64,000 nt of DNA from Arthonia radiata. Lineage: Eukaryota; Ascomycota; Arthoniomycetes; Arthoniales; Arthoniaceae. The notes beneath the pieces are model-generated. The model saw only the letters and a program-made list of their open reading frames with translations, did not search any database and was not told the DNA's origin. A program made the position numbers and the translations under genes. Shown here piece after piece: positions 36,893 to 47,840 of the stretch. The stretch lies in NCBI GenBank assembly GCA_002989075.1, contig PSQN01000006.1:310001-374000 (forward strand). The letters are read 5' to 3'. The first letter of the stretch is position 1. Every line of letters starts with the position of its first letter.

Positions 36893-37888
36893 ATGCCGCC
36901 GACAGTCTATCACTACACCAAAAACATGGCACCCGTGATTCCGAAAGAAGAAGAACAGCAACAGCCGCTCCCCGACCGATCTCGTCCAGTGCCGCAGCCT
37001 CGCCACCCAAAGCCATTACTTCGTATGCTGTGCACAGACCTCCGCCAACCACAGACACAACGCTTGCTACGCCTATTCGAACCAAACGAGCTGCTGGAAT
37101 CATCTGTAGATACTGTGCTCGGTCTTCTCTATCCAGACTGCCACTCGGTCCAACCAGACGACAAGCTGCCATGGCCGGCCACGCGCTCAATCACACTGAT
37201 CTTGGATGCCGACTACGGCGGCGTCGCCGAAACGGGCGGATTGCAGCTTGATCACGACCACAAGGAGTTGCGACTCAATGCTAAGTGGGCGGCCGAGAAA
37301 GCGGATGCCGAGCTTTTACACGAAGTCCGCGGCGTCATCGTCCATGAGATGGTGCATTGTTGGCAATGGGATGGCAGGCCGCACGAGGATGCGCAGGCGC
37401 CTGGTGGGTTGATTGAGGGGATTGCAGACTGGGTGCGCCTTCGGGCTGGGCTTGCGCCGCCGCACTGGCAGAGAGTGGGGAAGAAGGAAGAGGGGTGGGA
37501 TGGAGGGTACGAGCGGACGGCTTTCTTCTTGGAGTGGCTTGAGCAGGGATATGCGAAGGATGGTGCGAGTGGGGGCAGGTGTGGAGGCCAAGGGACGGTG
37601 GTGAAGGTGAACGCGCATTTGAAGGGGAAGAGGTATGATGAGGAGGCTTTCTGGAAGCATTGTTGCGGGAGAGATGTCAAGGGACTGTGGGTGGAATATT
37701 GTAAGTGGCTTGAGGAAAGAACGGATGGAGCCCAGGAAGGGGGAATGGAATGGGAGCAGGCGGATGGGGGGAGGGTGCTGCAGTCGAGTGTGGGAAGCGT
37801 AGGTAACCACGATGAGGGAAGAGAAGGGCAGCAAGCGTTCGGACGCATGACGGATAAGAAGGACGTCAATGTGACTGGCTTCGATTGA
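36893..37888 (+). CDS. Basic secretory protein-like (PBSP) zinc metallopeptidase homologue
   Basis: A single exon of 331 aa from ATG 36893; upstream in-frame codons lack an ATG, and ATG 36926 is an alternative. The zinc-binding helix HEMVHCWQWDG (HExxH) is followed by GLIEGIADWVRLRAGLAP and WDGGYERTAFFLEWL, the usual order of the plant/bacterial basic secretory protein peptidase family. No signal peptide is visible, unlike plant relatives, so a cytosolic location is inferred. The C-terminal 60 residues are Gly/Glu-rich and not conserved. It converges on the HAD gene. Confidence 0.82.
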   Translation: MPPTVYHYTKNMAPVIPKEEEQQQPLPDRSRPVPQPRHPKPLLRMLCTDLRQPQTQRLLRLFEPNELLESSVDTVLGLLYPDCHSVQPDDKLPWPATRSITLILDADYGGVAETGGLQLDHDHKELRLNAKWAAEKADAELLHEVRGVIVHEMVHCWQWDGRPHEDAQAPGGLIEGIADWVRLRAGLAPPHWQRVGKKEEGWDGGYERTAFFLEWLEQGYAKDGASGGRCGGQGTVVKVNAHLKGKRYDEEAFWKHCCGRDVKGLWVEYCKWLEERTDGAQEGGMEWEQADGGRVLQSSVGSVGNHDEGREGQQAFGRMTDKKDVNVTGFD

Positions 37889-38036
37889 TGTCGCGTCACA
37901 CTCATCCGCCTCAGGTCTCACGAAGAAACGAATTGCCGATCCAAATTCTGATGACAAATGTATCTAATACCTAATGAATGCTCTAATGAAAGCAGCCTCT
38001 GATCCATAACCTCGTTTTCCCATATACAAACTCCAT

Positions 38037-38804
38037 CTACGCTTTTGTTCTTGTTTTGAAAAACTGCGGAAATACGGTTGGAAGCTCATATAGCGACCTG
38101 ATCTGATACTTCGATGCTGGCTCCTCAGGCGGTGCTTCCGTCATTTCCACCAAGTGTGCCGTTGTCCAACCCATCATACCCTCTGCCGCACGACAATTCA
38201 ATGCCGAGTCGTCGACAAAGAAGCATTGATCGGGCGATGTCACGCCCGCGTCTCGCATCGCCTGCTCGTACATTCCTCTATGCGGCTTACACACAAAGCG
38301 CTTCGCCGCGTAGTCGCAGTAGGTGATTCCCTCGAATAGATCGTCTACACCTAATAGCCGGACAACGCGATTGCCGTGCGTAACAAATGCGTTAGTGAAT
38401 AGCCACAGCTTGACTTTACTCGTGTCAATATCTTGAATTAGCTTTCGGAGTTGCGGGTCTGGAAAAAGTACGCTTTCGAGCGGTAGGGCGTCGTCGACCT
38501 TGCTGTTGTATTCAAGAGGGTCGACCTTATGGTGGCGCACAAGACCTTCAATAGCTAGGCCGTACTCTTTGTAGTACCTCATGTGCAATTGGTAGGCATC
38601 TTCTTGCGACAAGGACAGATTTTCGATGAAGTATTTGTCGATAAGCTCGCCCATCAATTCTTGGATCTTCTTGCTCTTTGAGTACAGCTTGGACAAGTGT
38701 TAGTTATCATGAGGCCTCCGAGGTCTACGCTTAATACTCACGCAATTGTCAATATCGAAGAAAAGCACGGGCTTGCCTGCAGCATCCCCGTTCGGTTGGT
38801 CCAT
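38037..38804 (-). CDS. HAD-family pyrimidine 5'-nucleotidase, Sdt1/Phm8-like
   Basis: Two exons, 38804-38742 and 38687-38037, are joined at a clear intron (GTGAGT..CTAACACTTGTCCAAG), giving 237 aa. HAD motif I is FFDIDNCLYS (Asp17 nucleophile, Asp19). Motif II is LWLFTNAF, motif III has the lysine in VCKPHRGMYEQA, and motif IV is CFFVDDSALNC. The helical cap lies between motifs I and II (about 27-100). The order and length match yeast Sdt1 and Phm8, which dephosphorylate nucleoside monophosphates or modified nucleotides. The substrate is not readable from sequence. Confidence 0.85.
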
Positions 38805-39192
38805 ATTCAGACCTATGAAGGCGACGAAAATATAAGTGATTCAGCTTTGACATATCATGTTTCTGACGTGACGTTTAAATAAGTCGTATTCTTACTCTGC
38901 ATGGAATGTGTCTTGCATTTACATCTGAAGATCTCCACCACTACCGCCGCAGCAAGACACGTGCTCGTCATTGAAATTGCGCGGTTAGATGCGGGCTAGG
39001 GGCGTGAGGAATTACTCAAAGTAGTCTTATGTGATTGTTATCTTAGCGTGTCTAAGCAACTACAAGACTTCCTCCTATTTCAACTCCCTTCTCACGTCCA
39101 TCACTCTTTGGCTTGTCGCCATTCCATTTCTATTTGTTGAGGCTGTTCGGCGCTTGTCAAGGTGAGAACAGTGCTTGCTCTTTGCTAGTCTG
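38805..39192. promoter_or_regulatory. Divergent promoter region
   Basis: A 388-bp spacer between the HAD gene and the disordered-protein gene, both starting outward. No gene is seen. Confidence 0.4.
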
Positions 39193-41856
39193 ATGACTGC
39201 GCAAGCTCCTGTCCCCGATGCGGTCTGGTTTTCCAAGCTTTCCAAGCTACGCGACGATGTCCTTGCAGACGCGCATCCGCGCATTAAGCTGCCATCGGCT
39301 GCCATTGGGCAACTGAAGGCTCTTGAGAAGTCTTTGGCAGAGAACAACACAAATGTGTCGACCGTGCCATCCACAGAGTCCTTGCAAGGCAACGACTCTT
39401 CAGCCCTCGCGGCGTCTGCACAAATAGACAGGTCTGAGCCTCAGAGCCAGCCAAATGGTCTTACCGTGCCTGCGCGACAACCACAAATCTTTACTACACC
39501 AGATAGCAGTCGCCAGTCTGCCCCCCAATTTCTTCCCTTTTTGTTAGAGAAGTCACCTGCACTTGTCCAAGCAGAAGAGCGTTCAAAGCGCGAACGAGAA
39601 GAACAGGAGAACCAGAAATCATCAAAAGAGTGCAAAAGTAAGCGACAACGTTTGGAGAGAACATTGAGGACGGAATACGAGAAACATGGCGGAGATGAGA
39701 AGCCCAGAAATGAGCTGAAAAATTGGGACGGACCCTTGACGGTCGACGTCGAAAAGTTATACGAGGAGGCTAATGCTGTCGTTAATGCTTCCATCGCTTC
39801 GCCTACCGCGGCGCGTGCTAATGCTCCAACTTCAAGCCATTCATCCTTCGATGAGAACTCATATTATTCCAGCCAAGTAAACGAGCGCTGGTCGACAGGC
39901 TCGGAGGAAGGCGAAGTTTCCGAAGCCGAGCCCGATCTTGTTCTAGCAGCTCTTGATGAAGGCGATGCTACTACGACTGTGGGGCGGAAGGCTCGGGCGG
40001 CGCATCGAAAATTGGCTTCCCCAGCTAAGCCTCCCCACCAAGCTTCCTCTTTCGCTGATACATCAGGTCAGCTAGGTAATGACCGTTCTAGAGGCCATGT
40101 TGGACGAGATAGAAGAGGTGAGTCGTGTGAAGGTCTTGCTTTGCGAGATCCCGACCGTCCAGCAGATCTCACTTCGCCAAGTGACGTTGCAAAAAGTGGA
40201 ACGCTGACACCTTCAGACGAATCTTATTCTCCACCGTCACCCGGCGCCTTCCGCAAGGATGGGCCGAATGAGCGCCAGCAGGACGGCATACCTCGTGGAC
40301 CTCGAGCAATGCAACGACCACAGCAAAGAGCTTCAGGTCAATCACGCCGTCAAGACTCAGAAGAGTATAGTCCACCTTCACCAGCTGTACCTGTCGTTCG
40401 CAATCGCATCAATGCACCGGTGGCGCCGCAACCCTCGCGAGTGTCTCCGTTGACGAATCGCTACGCTTCGGGTCAGCAGCAAAATTGGTCTGGCGCGGGG
40501 TTCAACGGTGCGCAAAATCAGGATCAAGTTAACGGACAAAAGAACAACAAGCGTCAGCAGCCAATGCAGCCGGGCAAGCAAACAGCGAAGCAGCAGATAA
40601 ATACAAATCAACAACGCGGCAAAAAGGGCCAAGACAAAGGCAGAGCGGGCCAGTATGCGCCAGTGAATGGCGTGCAGCAACACAACAATCTTCCCAGAAA
40701 GCGTGGTAGGGTCGATGATCTTGACGAAATACCGTACGGCAGGCATGGGGCTCCGCCAGCTAAACGTCGTGAGTTGCCAGCTCGAACGATACCCTCTCCT
40801 TTACCATACATCAAGCCTGAGCCAGTATCACCGCCTGCTTTAAGCGCCTTGCCGACAGGCAATCCGGTTCGACAAGATCCTCCGCGGCGACTCGTGCTTC
40901 GAGACGACGGTCGCAGTGAACACGATCTTGCTACGCCTCCTTCCAGCGCGTTTGCTCGACCACGAACGGCGAGACATGCTCCGCATCCTGAGGAGATGGT
41001 GCAAGCCACACCTCGCGTGAGTATGAGGACCATAGGCGAGCGCGTACCCTCCTCTCCGGCAGTTGTGCGTCGTCCAGCAGCGGAGTCGCATGACCTACGT
41101 CGTGTTGCCAGCCTTCAGAACGCGTCCCACTCATATCATCGCCAACCACAACCTGCCTATGATCCATACGATGCTGGTGACGCTCGTTTCTCACGTGCAC
41201 CATCTCACGCACCATTCTACCAGGATGATGTCGAATATATTCCAGTCCCCCGCCACAGAGCTCCTGTGGGCTACGGCCGGTCAATGCCACCAGGCAATGA
41301 TTATTCACCGGACACCTATAGCGAGTTGAGAGCAATGCCTCCTCCCGCTAAGAAGCGCATCATAGTTCTGCCGAACGGTGAGGAATATATAGCGTTTCCG
41401 AACACCGCCGAGACGCGTCAGTCCTTAGCACCAGAGCCAAGACGCCCAGAGTACCCACCACAGTATGCTGAGAGTCAGCCATCCTACTATCGAGCAGGCT
41501 CTCAGGCTGTCAGTCGCCCACGACGTGAAGTCATCGAACTGGATGACGACGAGGACGATTATCACCCAAGGATGCTTCCCCCTCCACCTCCTCCCCCACC
41601 GCCAATGCCTAGATCGCGTTATATGGACCAGTCAATGCAACAGGGGTATAGTCAGCAGATGCAATCTCGAGCGGCTTCAGTACAGCCGTATGGACAGCAA
41701 GGTGGAGATGCATATGCCCAGATGCCACCGCCACCGTCAAGAGGAGGATATGGCCCGCCACACGCCTACTTGCCTGAGCGAGCTTACAGTGTACGACCGA
41801 ATCAAATGCAGCAAGCTGCAGCATATGAGCGTCAGTCGCAGTATGAGATGAGGTAG
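39193..41856 (+). CDS. Large intrinsically disordered Pro/Gln/Arg-rich protein, function unknown
   Basis: A single exon of 887 aa from ATG 39193. The N-terminal 50 residues are the only part that looks folded (VWFSKLSKLRDDVLADAH, then AIGQLKALEKSLA). A basic, charged helix follows at about 135-190 (ERSKREREEQENQKS). The rest is low complexity: SYSPPSPGAF-like repeats, Gln/Asn-rich stretches with basic clusters (NNKRQQ), a nine-proline run before MPRSRYMD, and a Tyr/Gln/Met-rich C-terminus. A bipartite nuclear signal such as PRKRGRVDD or PPAKRRE is plausible. I do not recognise the family. A nuclear RNA- or chromatin-linked scaffold is only a guess. Confidence 0.7.
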   Translation: MTAQAPVPDAVWFSKLSKLRDDVLADAHPRIKLPSAAIGQLKALEKSLAENNTNVSTVPSTESLQGNDSSALAASAQIDRSEPQSQPNGLTVPARQPQIFTTPDSSRQSAPQFLPFLLEKSPALVQAEERSKREREEQENQKSSKECKSKRQRLERTLRTEYEKHGGDEKPRNELKNWDGPLTVDVEKLYEEANAVVNASIASPTAARANAPTSSHSSFDENSYYSSQVNERWSTGSEEGEVSEAEPDLVLAALDEGDATTTVGRKARAAHRKLASPAKPPHQASSFADTSGQLGNDRSRGHVGRDRRGESCEGLALRDPDRPADLTSPSDVAKSGTLTPSDESYSPPSPGAFRKDGPNERQQDGIPRGPRAMQRPQQRASGQSRRQDSEEYSPPSPAVPVVRNRINAPVAPQPSRVSPLTNRYASGQQQNWSGAGFNGAQNQDQVNGQKNNKRQQPMQPGKQTAKQQINTNQQRGKKGQDKGRAGQYAPVNGVQQHNNLPRKRGRVDDLDEIPYGRHGAPPAKRRELPARTIPSPLPYIKPEPVSPPALSALPTGNPVRQDPPRRLVLRDDGRSEHDLATPPSSAFARPRTARHAPHPEEMVQATPRVSMRTIGERVPSSPAVVRRPAAESHDLRRVASLQNASHSYHRQPQPAYDPYDAGDARFSRAPSHAPFYQDDVEYIPVPRHRAPVGYGRSMPPGNDYSPDTYSELRAMPPPAKKRIIVLPNGEEYIAFPNTAETRQSLAPEPRRPEYPPQYAESQPSYYRAGSQAVSRPRREVIELDDDEDDYHPRMLPPPPPPPPPMPRSRYMDQSMQQGYSQQMQSRAASVQPYGQQGGDAYAQMPPPPSRGGYGPPHAYLPERAYSVRPNQMQQAAAYERQSQYEMR

Positions 41857-42488
41857 ATTGAGGATATGTTCGGTTGGGTAGAGAAAGAGCATGTTGTAAG
41901 AGTAGTACCCAGGAAGAGAGAATCTGTACCTCGCTGTGAGGGACGAAATAACTTCCATAGGGTGGTTTTGTACCGAGTTTAATAATCCTTGTTCGTCGCC
42001 AGATCAAGCTTCGTTCCTAACTCTTGTGCTTATTGGAAGATTCAATGCTACAGTTGTTTCAACATCCGGAAACAGGCTGTTTCAACGAACCCTGCCGGTT
42101 CCGATGATGCTTATCTTAGTGTCGGCCGAGTCGGGCTGAGTCGCGGGTTCGGACTCTTTTCCAGATGTAGCTCCGGCTCAGCTTTCCCTTCAGACTGCCC
42201 ACTTCTCGAATGCCTCATCTGCCCTCACCTGCTCCCACATCAACACAACATACCCACCTCTTCACACAGCCTATACCTCCCGCCAAACACCCTTCACCGT
42301 TTCGATGTTATTTGCTTTCTAGTTCTCATTCCAGCGTGCCAATTGCTGTTCAGTCTCTCGCTCACTCTTCGCTTCTAACATCCTCTTCATCACAGACCGG
42401 CATCCTGGCTCAACACGCTCCCACTCCCCAATAACACCTCGATCCATTTACTTCTACTCGTCTACTCACCTCGACAACCTTCGTCGAC
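41857..42488. other. Intergenic and pyrimidine-rich 5' leader
   Basis: 632 bp between two plus-strand genes. The last 300 bp before the KH gene are strongly C/T-rich with little G, like fungal CT-box promoters of well-expressed genes. No gene is seen. Confidence 0.45.
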
Positions 42489-45400
42489 ATGCACAAGATA
42501 TCCAACTTGACGGGCTTTGGTGCTGCCCGCCATGGCCTCGACAAGATGACACCTTCAATGCCCTTCCAGCGGCAGCAACCTGACTTGGCTCCCACACCCG
42601 GTCCCCCTGCCAAGACACCTAGAGACGCAGCTGCTATACCTCGACAGGCCACGCCTCGCCTCAATCACCTGAGTCTATCTTTTAATGTACCATTCTCTCT
42701 CGGCTTGGCCGGCCCCGAACCGGACGACATCATACACGCGACACCCGGTGCCTTCACGAAATGGACTCTTCCGGAGAACAGCGAAGAAGGCACGCCCTTG
42801 CATGAGCTGCCAATGCACACTCAGAATATCGAAGCCCTGCGAGAATTTTGCAAGACCACATCGGAGTCCAATGATGGCCGACTTCAAGCCTCGGTGACGT
42901 CGTCTGAGCCGAAGGTCTTACCTGGGCTGCAGCTTGGTGGACCATCCAAAGCTATGGTGACTAACGTCTGTTTGTCTGGCGAACCCGATGCAGTGAAGAA
43001 GATGAGGTTTCGAATATTCAATGAGCATCCTATCTGCCTTGTAAGCACGTGGCACCACTGATGTACTCGATCATCTGCTGACACTATACGTAGAAATGTG
43101 CCACCGTAGACATTGACCAGACTCTCGTGTCAGACCCAGCATCGAGTACGCCCACGGGCATTCGTGAGAAGGTCCTCGAGCATATCGACTACATTGCCAG
43201 CTGGACCGGCACGGACATCTTCCTCCTCAAGCCGAAGCAGTTCGACATTGAGACTGCTAGTTTCAAAGGCAATCTCGACAGCAGCCTCGATCAGCGCTTT
43301 CGAATCGCCATCTATGGTGATCTGGAGAGCTCGGAGCATGCAAAGACTCGAATACTCATCATGATCGACCAGATCGTAAGTGACACACATCTGACGCCCG
43401 CCACACCTTACTGACGATTCGCAGCTAAAGCGCAAGGTCGAAATCTTCAAGCTCGAGCTATCACTTCACACCATTATTTGCGGGAGGATGCGCAGGAATA
43501 TAAAGCAGATTGAATCCGCAACCAACACTGCAATCTATTTCCCACCGCCGTTTCCCCACCTTCGTGGATATTGCCCGCCTAGCGCAAACCGCAGACGAGA
43601 GGATGAAATCTTCATAACCGCCAATCATCCTGACGACATGTACAGGGCAAAGGCGAAGCTCGCAGAGCTCGCCAGGCAAGCGAAGCCTATCATGAAAGAA
43701 GTCAAGATCTCATCTGACAAGGTTGACAATCTCATCCTGGAGAGACTCGACAAGATTCAGAAGATCATGGAGCACAACGGAACGTACGTCCTTATTCCAC
43801 AGCTTGGGGTGCAGCGACACAGTATCCGGGTGCAGGGCACTGATATGCTCCACGTCGAGCGGACCATACGAGAAGTGATGGCGATCTCTGGACAGTTCTA
43901 TAGTGCCTCATGGTATGTGACGCTCTCCGAAAGCAGCCAGAGGGCACCAACGCCAACCGACGTGAAGAACATGTTGGCCGATATTTGCATAAGCTCCGGG
44001 GCTGAGATCAGCTTCGAGAAGCTGACTTTCCATCTCTTTGGATCTGATGACGCCGTCAAAGCAGCCCTATGGATTATCAATTCTTTGCCTTTCGTAAAGA
44101 AAGCCCAGTCGCATCTCCGGGTGAAGATCGAGCTCGCAAATGAGCACAAGGAGTTCGTAAGTGGAAAAAAGAACGGCAAGATCAACAAGATCATGAGTCA
44201 GAGCAATGTTCAGGTGTTCTTCGATCTCTTCAACGAATACAATTTTTTCATCGATGTCAGCGGCTCCAGTTACGATGCAACGAAGAATGGCTTGGACTTG
44301 GTTGAACAGGAGATGCCGGCGTCGGTTGCCTTTCATGTTCCGGATCAGTACCACAAGCGCATTATTGGCATCGGCGGTCAGCATATCCAGCGTATCATGA
44401 AGAAGTACTCCGTCTTCGTCAAGTTCTCGAACGCTATGGATCGAGGTGGCATGTCCAAGGAAGACGATGATATTAAGGTCGACAACGTTATCTGCCGCAC
44501 ACCTGCTCGCAATGCTCAGAACCTTGACCTCGTTAAGCAGGAGATCATGGACATGGTCGAGAAGGCAGATGCTGAGTTTGTGCCCGAACAGGTCCATATC
44601 AACAGACTCTATCATCGTGAGCTGCTCAGCCGCATGCAGGATATCGAACGCTTGGAACGTTCTTGGAATTGCAAGATTGACTTCCCAAGCACCGAGCAGG
44701 CTAGCGATATCGTTACCATCACTGGACCTCAATACCAGGTGCCGAAAGCTAAGGACGACCTCTTGGGCATGGTGCCCGAAAGCCACGAGATCCAGATCAA
44801 GACCACTGAGGAACTTGCTCAGTATTTCACCTCTGCTGCCTTTAAACAAGAGGTCGTTGATAAGCTCAAGGCTCAGTATGGCGTCGAGCTCCATGTCCAC
44901 GGCCTTGCATCCGCCGATGCTGCTGAAGATGTCCAGAAAAGTGAAACAGAGACACTGACTTTGACCTATACTCGCAACAATGCTGGATCTCTCAAGGACT
45001 GCATTGATTACTTGACGACTCAGCTTGTCGCTCACGGACTCGACGCCACTACTGTGAAGGGCGCCATTCCGAGACCGAAGTCCGATTCGTTCGAAGACAG
45101 CCTGCCCTTCTTCGACTCGAAGTTGTTCCACCGCGCTGACCCGCACGTTGCCACTGACTCCCCAACTCGATCCGTGTTCGGTGGAGATGGAACGAATGAA
45201 CAGCGCTCGTTTCTCGACAAGCTGCGTCAGCCCGGTCGCATTTCCTCCTTCCTTGGTGGTCGCAGGAACGGGTCCCGCACTGCAGAGACGTTCGCGCGCT
45301 ATGCTTCGAGCAACGCTTCCAAAGCCTCACTCATCAGCATTGAATCCCAGAACAGCGGCTTCCAGAACCCTTGGAATGCCTCGCACGACTCTGGCCTAGG

Positions 45401-45737
45401 CCTCGAGGACGACGGAGGCTGGCCCTTGCAATTTACGCAGACCAACGGCTCCAATGCCAATGTTCAGTCTCCTTTCGGACTGCACTACACTGGATCCACG
45501 ACCAGCCTATCGGGTCGCTCTACCGCATTGCCCCCTCCTCGCTCGTCTCACGGACTCCCCCCACCTGACAGCTTCAACCACAGCACCACCAACCTCACTC
45601 CCGGCGACGCCACACCCAAAATCGATCACCGCATGTCTCACGACAGTGGTCGTCCTAGCACAAGCAACTCTGCTAAAGCATTCGCAAACGGCACGAACGG
45701 CAACCCAGGCCCCATCGCGCCACCCAAAAACACGTAA
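42489..45737 (+). CDS. Multi-KH-domain RNA-binding protein
   Basis: Three exons, 42489-43040, 43094-43375 and 43425-45737, give about 1048 aa. KH-type cores recur: GRMRRNIKQIESATNTAIYF (a KH GxxGxxIK-like loop), VPDQYHKRIIGIGGQHIQR with IMKKYSVFVKF, then HRELLSRMQDIERLERSWNC. Further degenerate KH repeats lie before and between these. The C-terminal 200 residues are disordered (Ser/Asn/Gly/Pro-rich). Overall it resembles the fungal multi-KH proteins related to yeast YLL032C. The RNA target is unknown. Confidence 0.82.
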
Positions 45738-46388
45738 GCATTTCGCACATTTTCTTCGGTTTGTATCAGATACCCATGTATTGGAGCCAAAAACACATTT
45801 TGATACCACGATACCCCATTGACTGTTCAGTCCGGAACTACGACATGATGACAGCGACAGCACAGCGCACGACACTCATTTATCCACTTCAAATATCACG
45901 ATCATTTTGCAACAGCGATCAAGTAAAACTAGATTTCAAAAAAGAGAGACAGGCTTTGAGATGATTTGATACCCACGATTGTGATGCAGGAGTCGAGCAT
46001 CGATGAATCGCGCTCCTCCTCGATCTCATGAGGACGCAAGGCTGGCGTGAGATGGCGAGCGTTTGAGATATAGACGGTCATGCTGGCCTTCAGTCCCAGG
46101 TCGGACCGCACGACTATGTGCGTCTATGTAGCATATGATGAATCTGGAACGTGTGCACGCAAGTTTGGCATTCCACACACGAGCCTCTTTAACTTGCTAT
46201 CCTCGCGTTCGCCGCCAAGGCTAGTTCGATGACAAAAAGGTGGTCTCCTGTAGAGAGAGCACTAGTGTTAGCGGCTTGACTAGTCTGGTCCGGCTATTCC
46301 TGCCTCGCGATCTAAGGGCCACGAACGCGTCGCGTCGTCCATTGCACCCCGTCCCTCTCGAAAACATCTTGGACGGTTCCCTACGACG
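45738..46388. other. Intergenic, no gene seen
   Basis: 651 bp between the KH gene and ask1, both on the plus strand. An A/T-richer part lies at 45760-45960. A long minus-strand frame overlapping the ask1 start lacks family features. Confidence 0.4.
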
Positions 46389-47747
46389 ATGGCCGGCCGA
46401 CCGAGCATGGCGCCTCCAAGCAACCGACAGCTCTCCTTGACGGAAGAGTTGGAGAGGCTCGACCAGTCGATCACCCTCACCCTCCAAGAAATCGACGCCA
46501 ATTTCTCGCGCGCACACCGCATCGTCACTTCCTCCATTATACCCACTGTCGCAGCCTACGGACGACACTCGGATGCCGTATGGCAAGGCAGCAAGTTCTG
46601 GAAAGAGTTCTTCGAAGCTAGCGCGAATATCTCCTTGACTGGGTATGAAGAGCCCGATGCGACAGACGCAGGCACGGATGGAGGGGATATGACACAGACG
46701 ACGGTCGGCGCGGAAGGTGACGAGACGGCCGAGCCGAGCATGAGCGAAGACGTCACAGAACGGCCGCGAAGCCGATTGACGGATGAGATGGAAATGACGC
46801 GGGAGATGGAAGCCAGCAGTCTGATGGACAGCCCCACCATGAGCGTGAAAGCCGCTGCACACGGAACACCCAAGACCAGCCGACGAACGCGACCGCAGAA
46901 GGAGGAAGAAACAACCAGCTCATTCGCAGATTACCCAACGCCCTACGAAACCTTCAAGCGCGAAATGCAAGGCCTACCCCCACACGCACCCGCGACACCA
47001 GGCCAAAGCGCTACACCGGGCGGTCGTCCCTCGCCCTTCAAGCAGACGACAGAGAAGAAGCGACAGCAGATCCCAGATCCCCTGCTGCACCGCGTTCTCG
47101 ACCAGAACTACCGCATCCGCGCGACGCCGCACACAGCGCGCAAGAGCCGCTTCGCGCAGCAACCACTGAAGGATCCCACACCCCAACCCACACGCACCCT
47201 CAACCCCGCCCTCGACTCATCCCCTTTCTCCCCAGCCATGGAAGCGCCTAAACTGCGCGCTGAGATCTTCGGCACACCCGGCGACCGCAAGCGCAAAGGC
47301 CGGTCCGCCCCTCCGCCGCCCGCCCCGCGCACACCAGGTGTGAGCGTACAGCGGCCGCGCTCGAAATCAGGGTTTACGCCGGGCGACCGCGAACTAGGCA
47401 CGGCGCGGAAGACGCTGTTCACCGATTCGCATAGGGACGAGCACACCGGCGAGCCGTTTGAGATCGACTGGGACTCGGACGAGGATGACACGGCGCCGTT
47501 TGGGGGGATGAGCCCGCCGAAGACGATTCAGTTTAACATGCCGCAGAGTAAGGTTGTGCAGACGCCGGCACGGGAGGCGAGTCGGCGGATGGTGGATGAT
47601 CTGTTGTTGACGGCGGGAGCGGGGGATGTGACGGAGAGTGGAGAGTTGGGGGACGCGCCGACGACGAGGGTGGGGAACGAGATGTTTGAGGATGACAGTC
47701 CGAGTGTTGTCCGCATGTCGGGGCCGGGCGTGGATGATACGTTTTGA
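46389..47747 (+). CDS. ask1: DASH/Dam1 complex subunit Ask1
   Basis: One exon of 452 aa. The N-terminal 75 residues carry the Ask1 domain: LTEELERLDQSITLTLQEID, FSRAHRIVTSSIIPTVAAY and VWQGSKFWKEFFEASANI. The rest is disordered and rich in SP/TP sites (for example TPGGRPSPFK, FTPGDRELGTARKTLF, GMSPPKTIQF), consistent with known Cdk control of Ask1. Ask1 helps build the DASH ring that couples kinetochores to microtubules. Its stop lies 93 bp from that of the convergent oxidoreductase gene. Confidence 0.88.
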   Translation: MAGRPSMAPPSNRQLSLTEELERLDQSITLTLQEIDANFSRAHRIVTSSIIPTVAAYGRHSDAVWQGSKFWKEFFEASANISLTGYEEPDATDAGTDGGDMTQTTVGAEGDETAEPSMSEDVTERPRSRLTDEMEMTREMEASSLMDSPTMSVKAAAHGTPKTSRRTRPQKEEETTSSFADYPTPYETFKREMQGLPPHAPATPGQSATPGGRPSPFKQTTEKKRQQIPDPLLHRVLDQNYRIRATPHTARKSRFAQQPLKDPTPQPTRTLNPALDSSPFSPAMEAPKLRAEIFGTPGDRKRKGRSAPPPPAPRTPGVSVQRPRSKSGFTPGDRELGTARKTLFTDSHRDEHTGEPFEIDWDSDEDDTAPFGGMSPPKTIQFNMPQSKVVQTPAREASRRMVDDLLLTAGAGDVTESGELGDAPTTRVGNEMFEDDSPSVVRMSGPGVDDTF

Positions 47748-47840
47748 GGTGTTGAACGATGTACAGGCAAGGGGTAATGTGCAGACGCCATGTCCAGAAT
47801 GTACAGCACTATACCAACCTATACATGAGTTTCACACATC

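Noticed and set aside
37252-37957. Two overlapping minus-strand frames over the metallopeptidase gene
   Set aside because: They are antisense to the HEMVH-bearing exon; the Ser/Pro/Leu-rich translations are mirror images of its codons.
44067-45146. 359-codon minus-strand open frame inside the KH gene
   Set aside because: It lies wholly antisense to a well-supported KH coding exon and shows no family motif; it is a shadow of codon bias.
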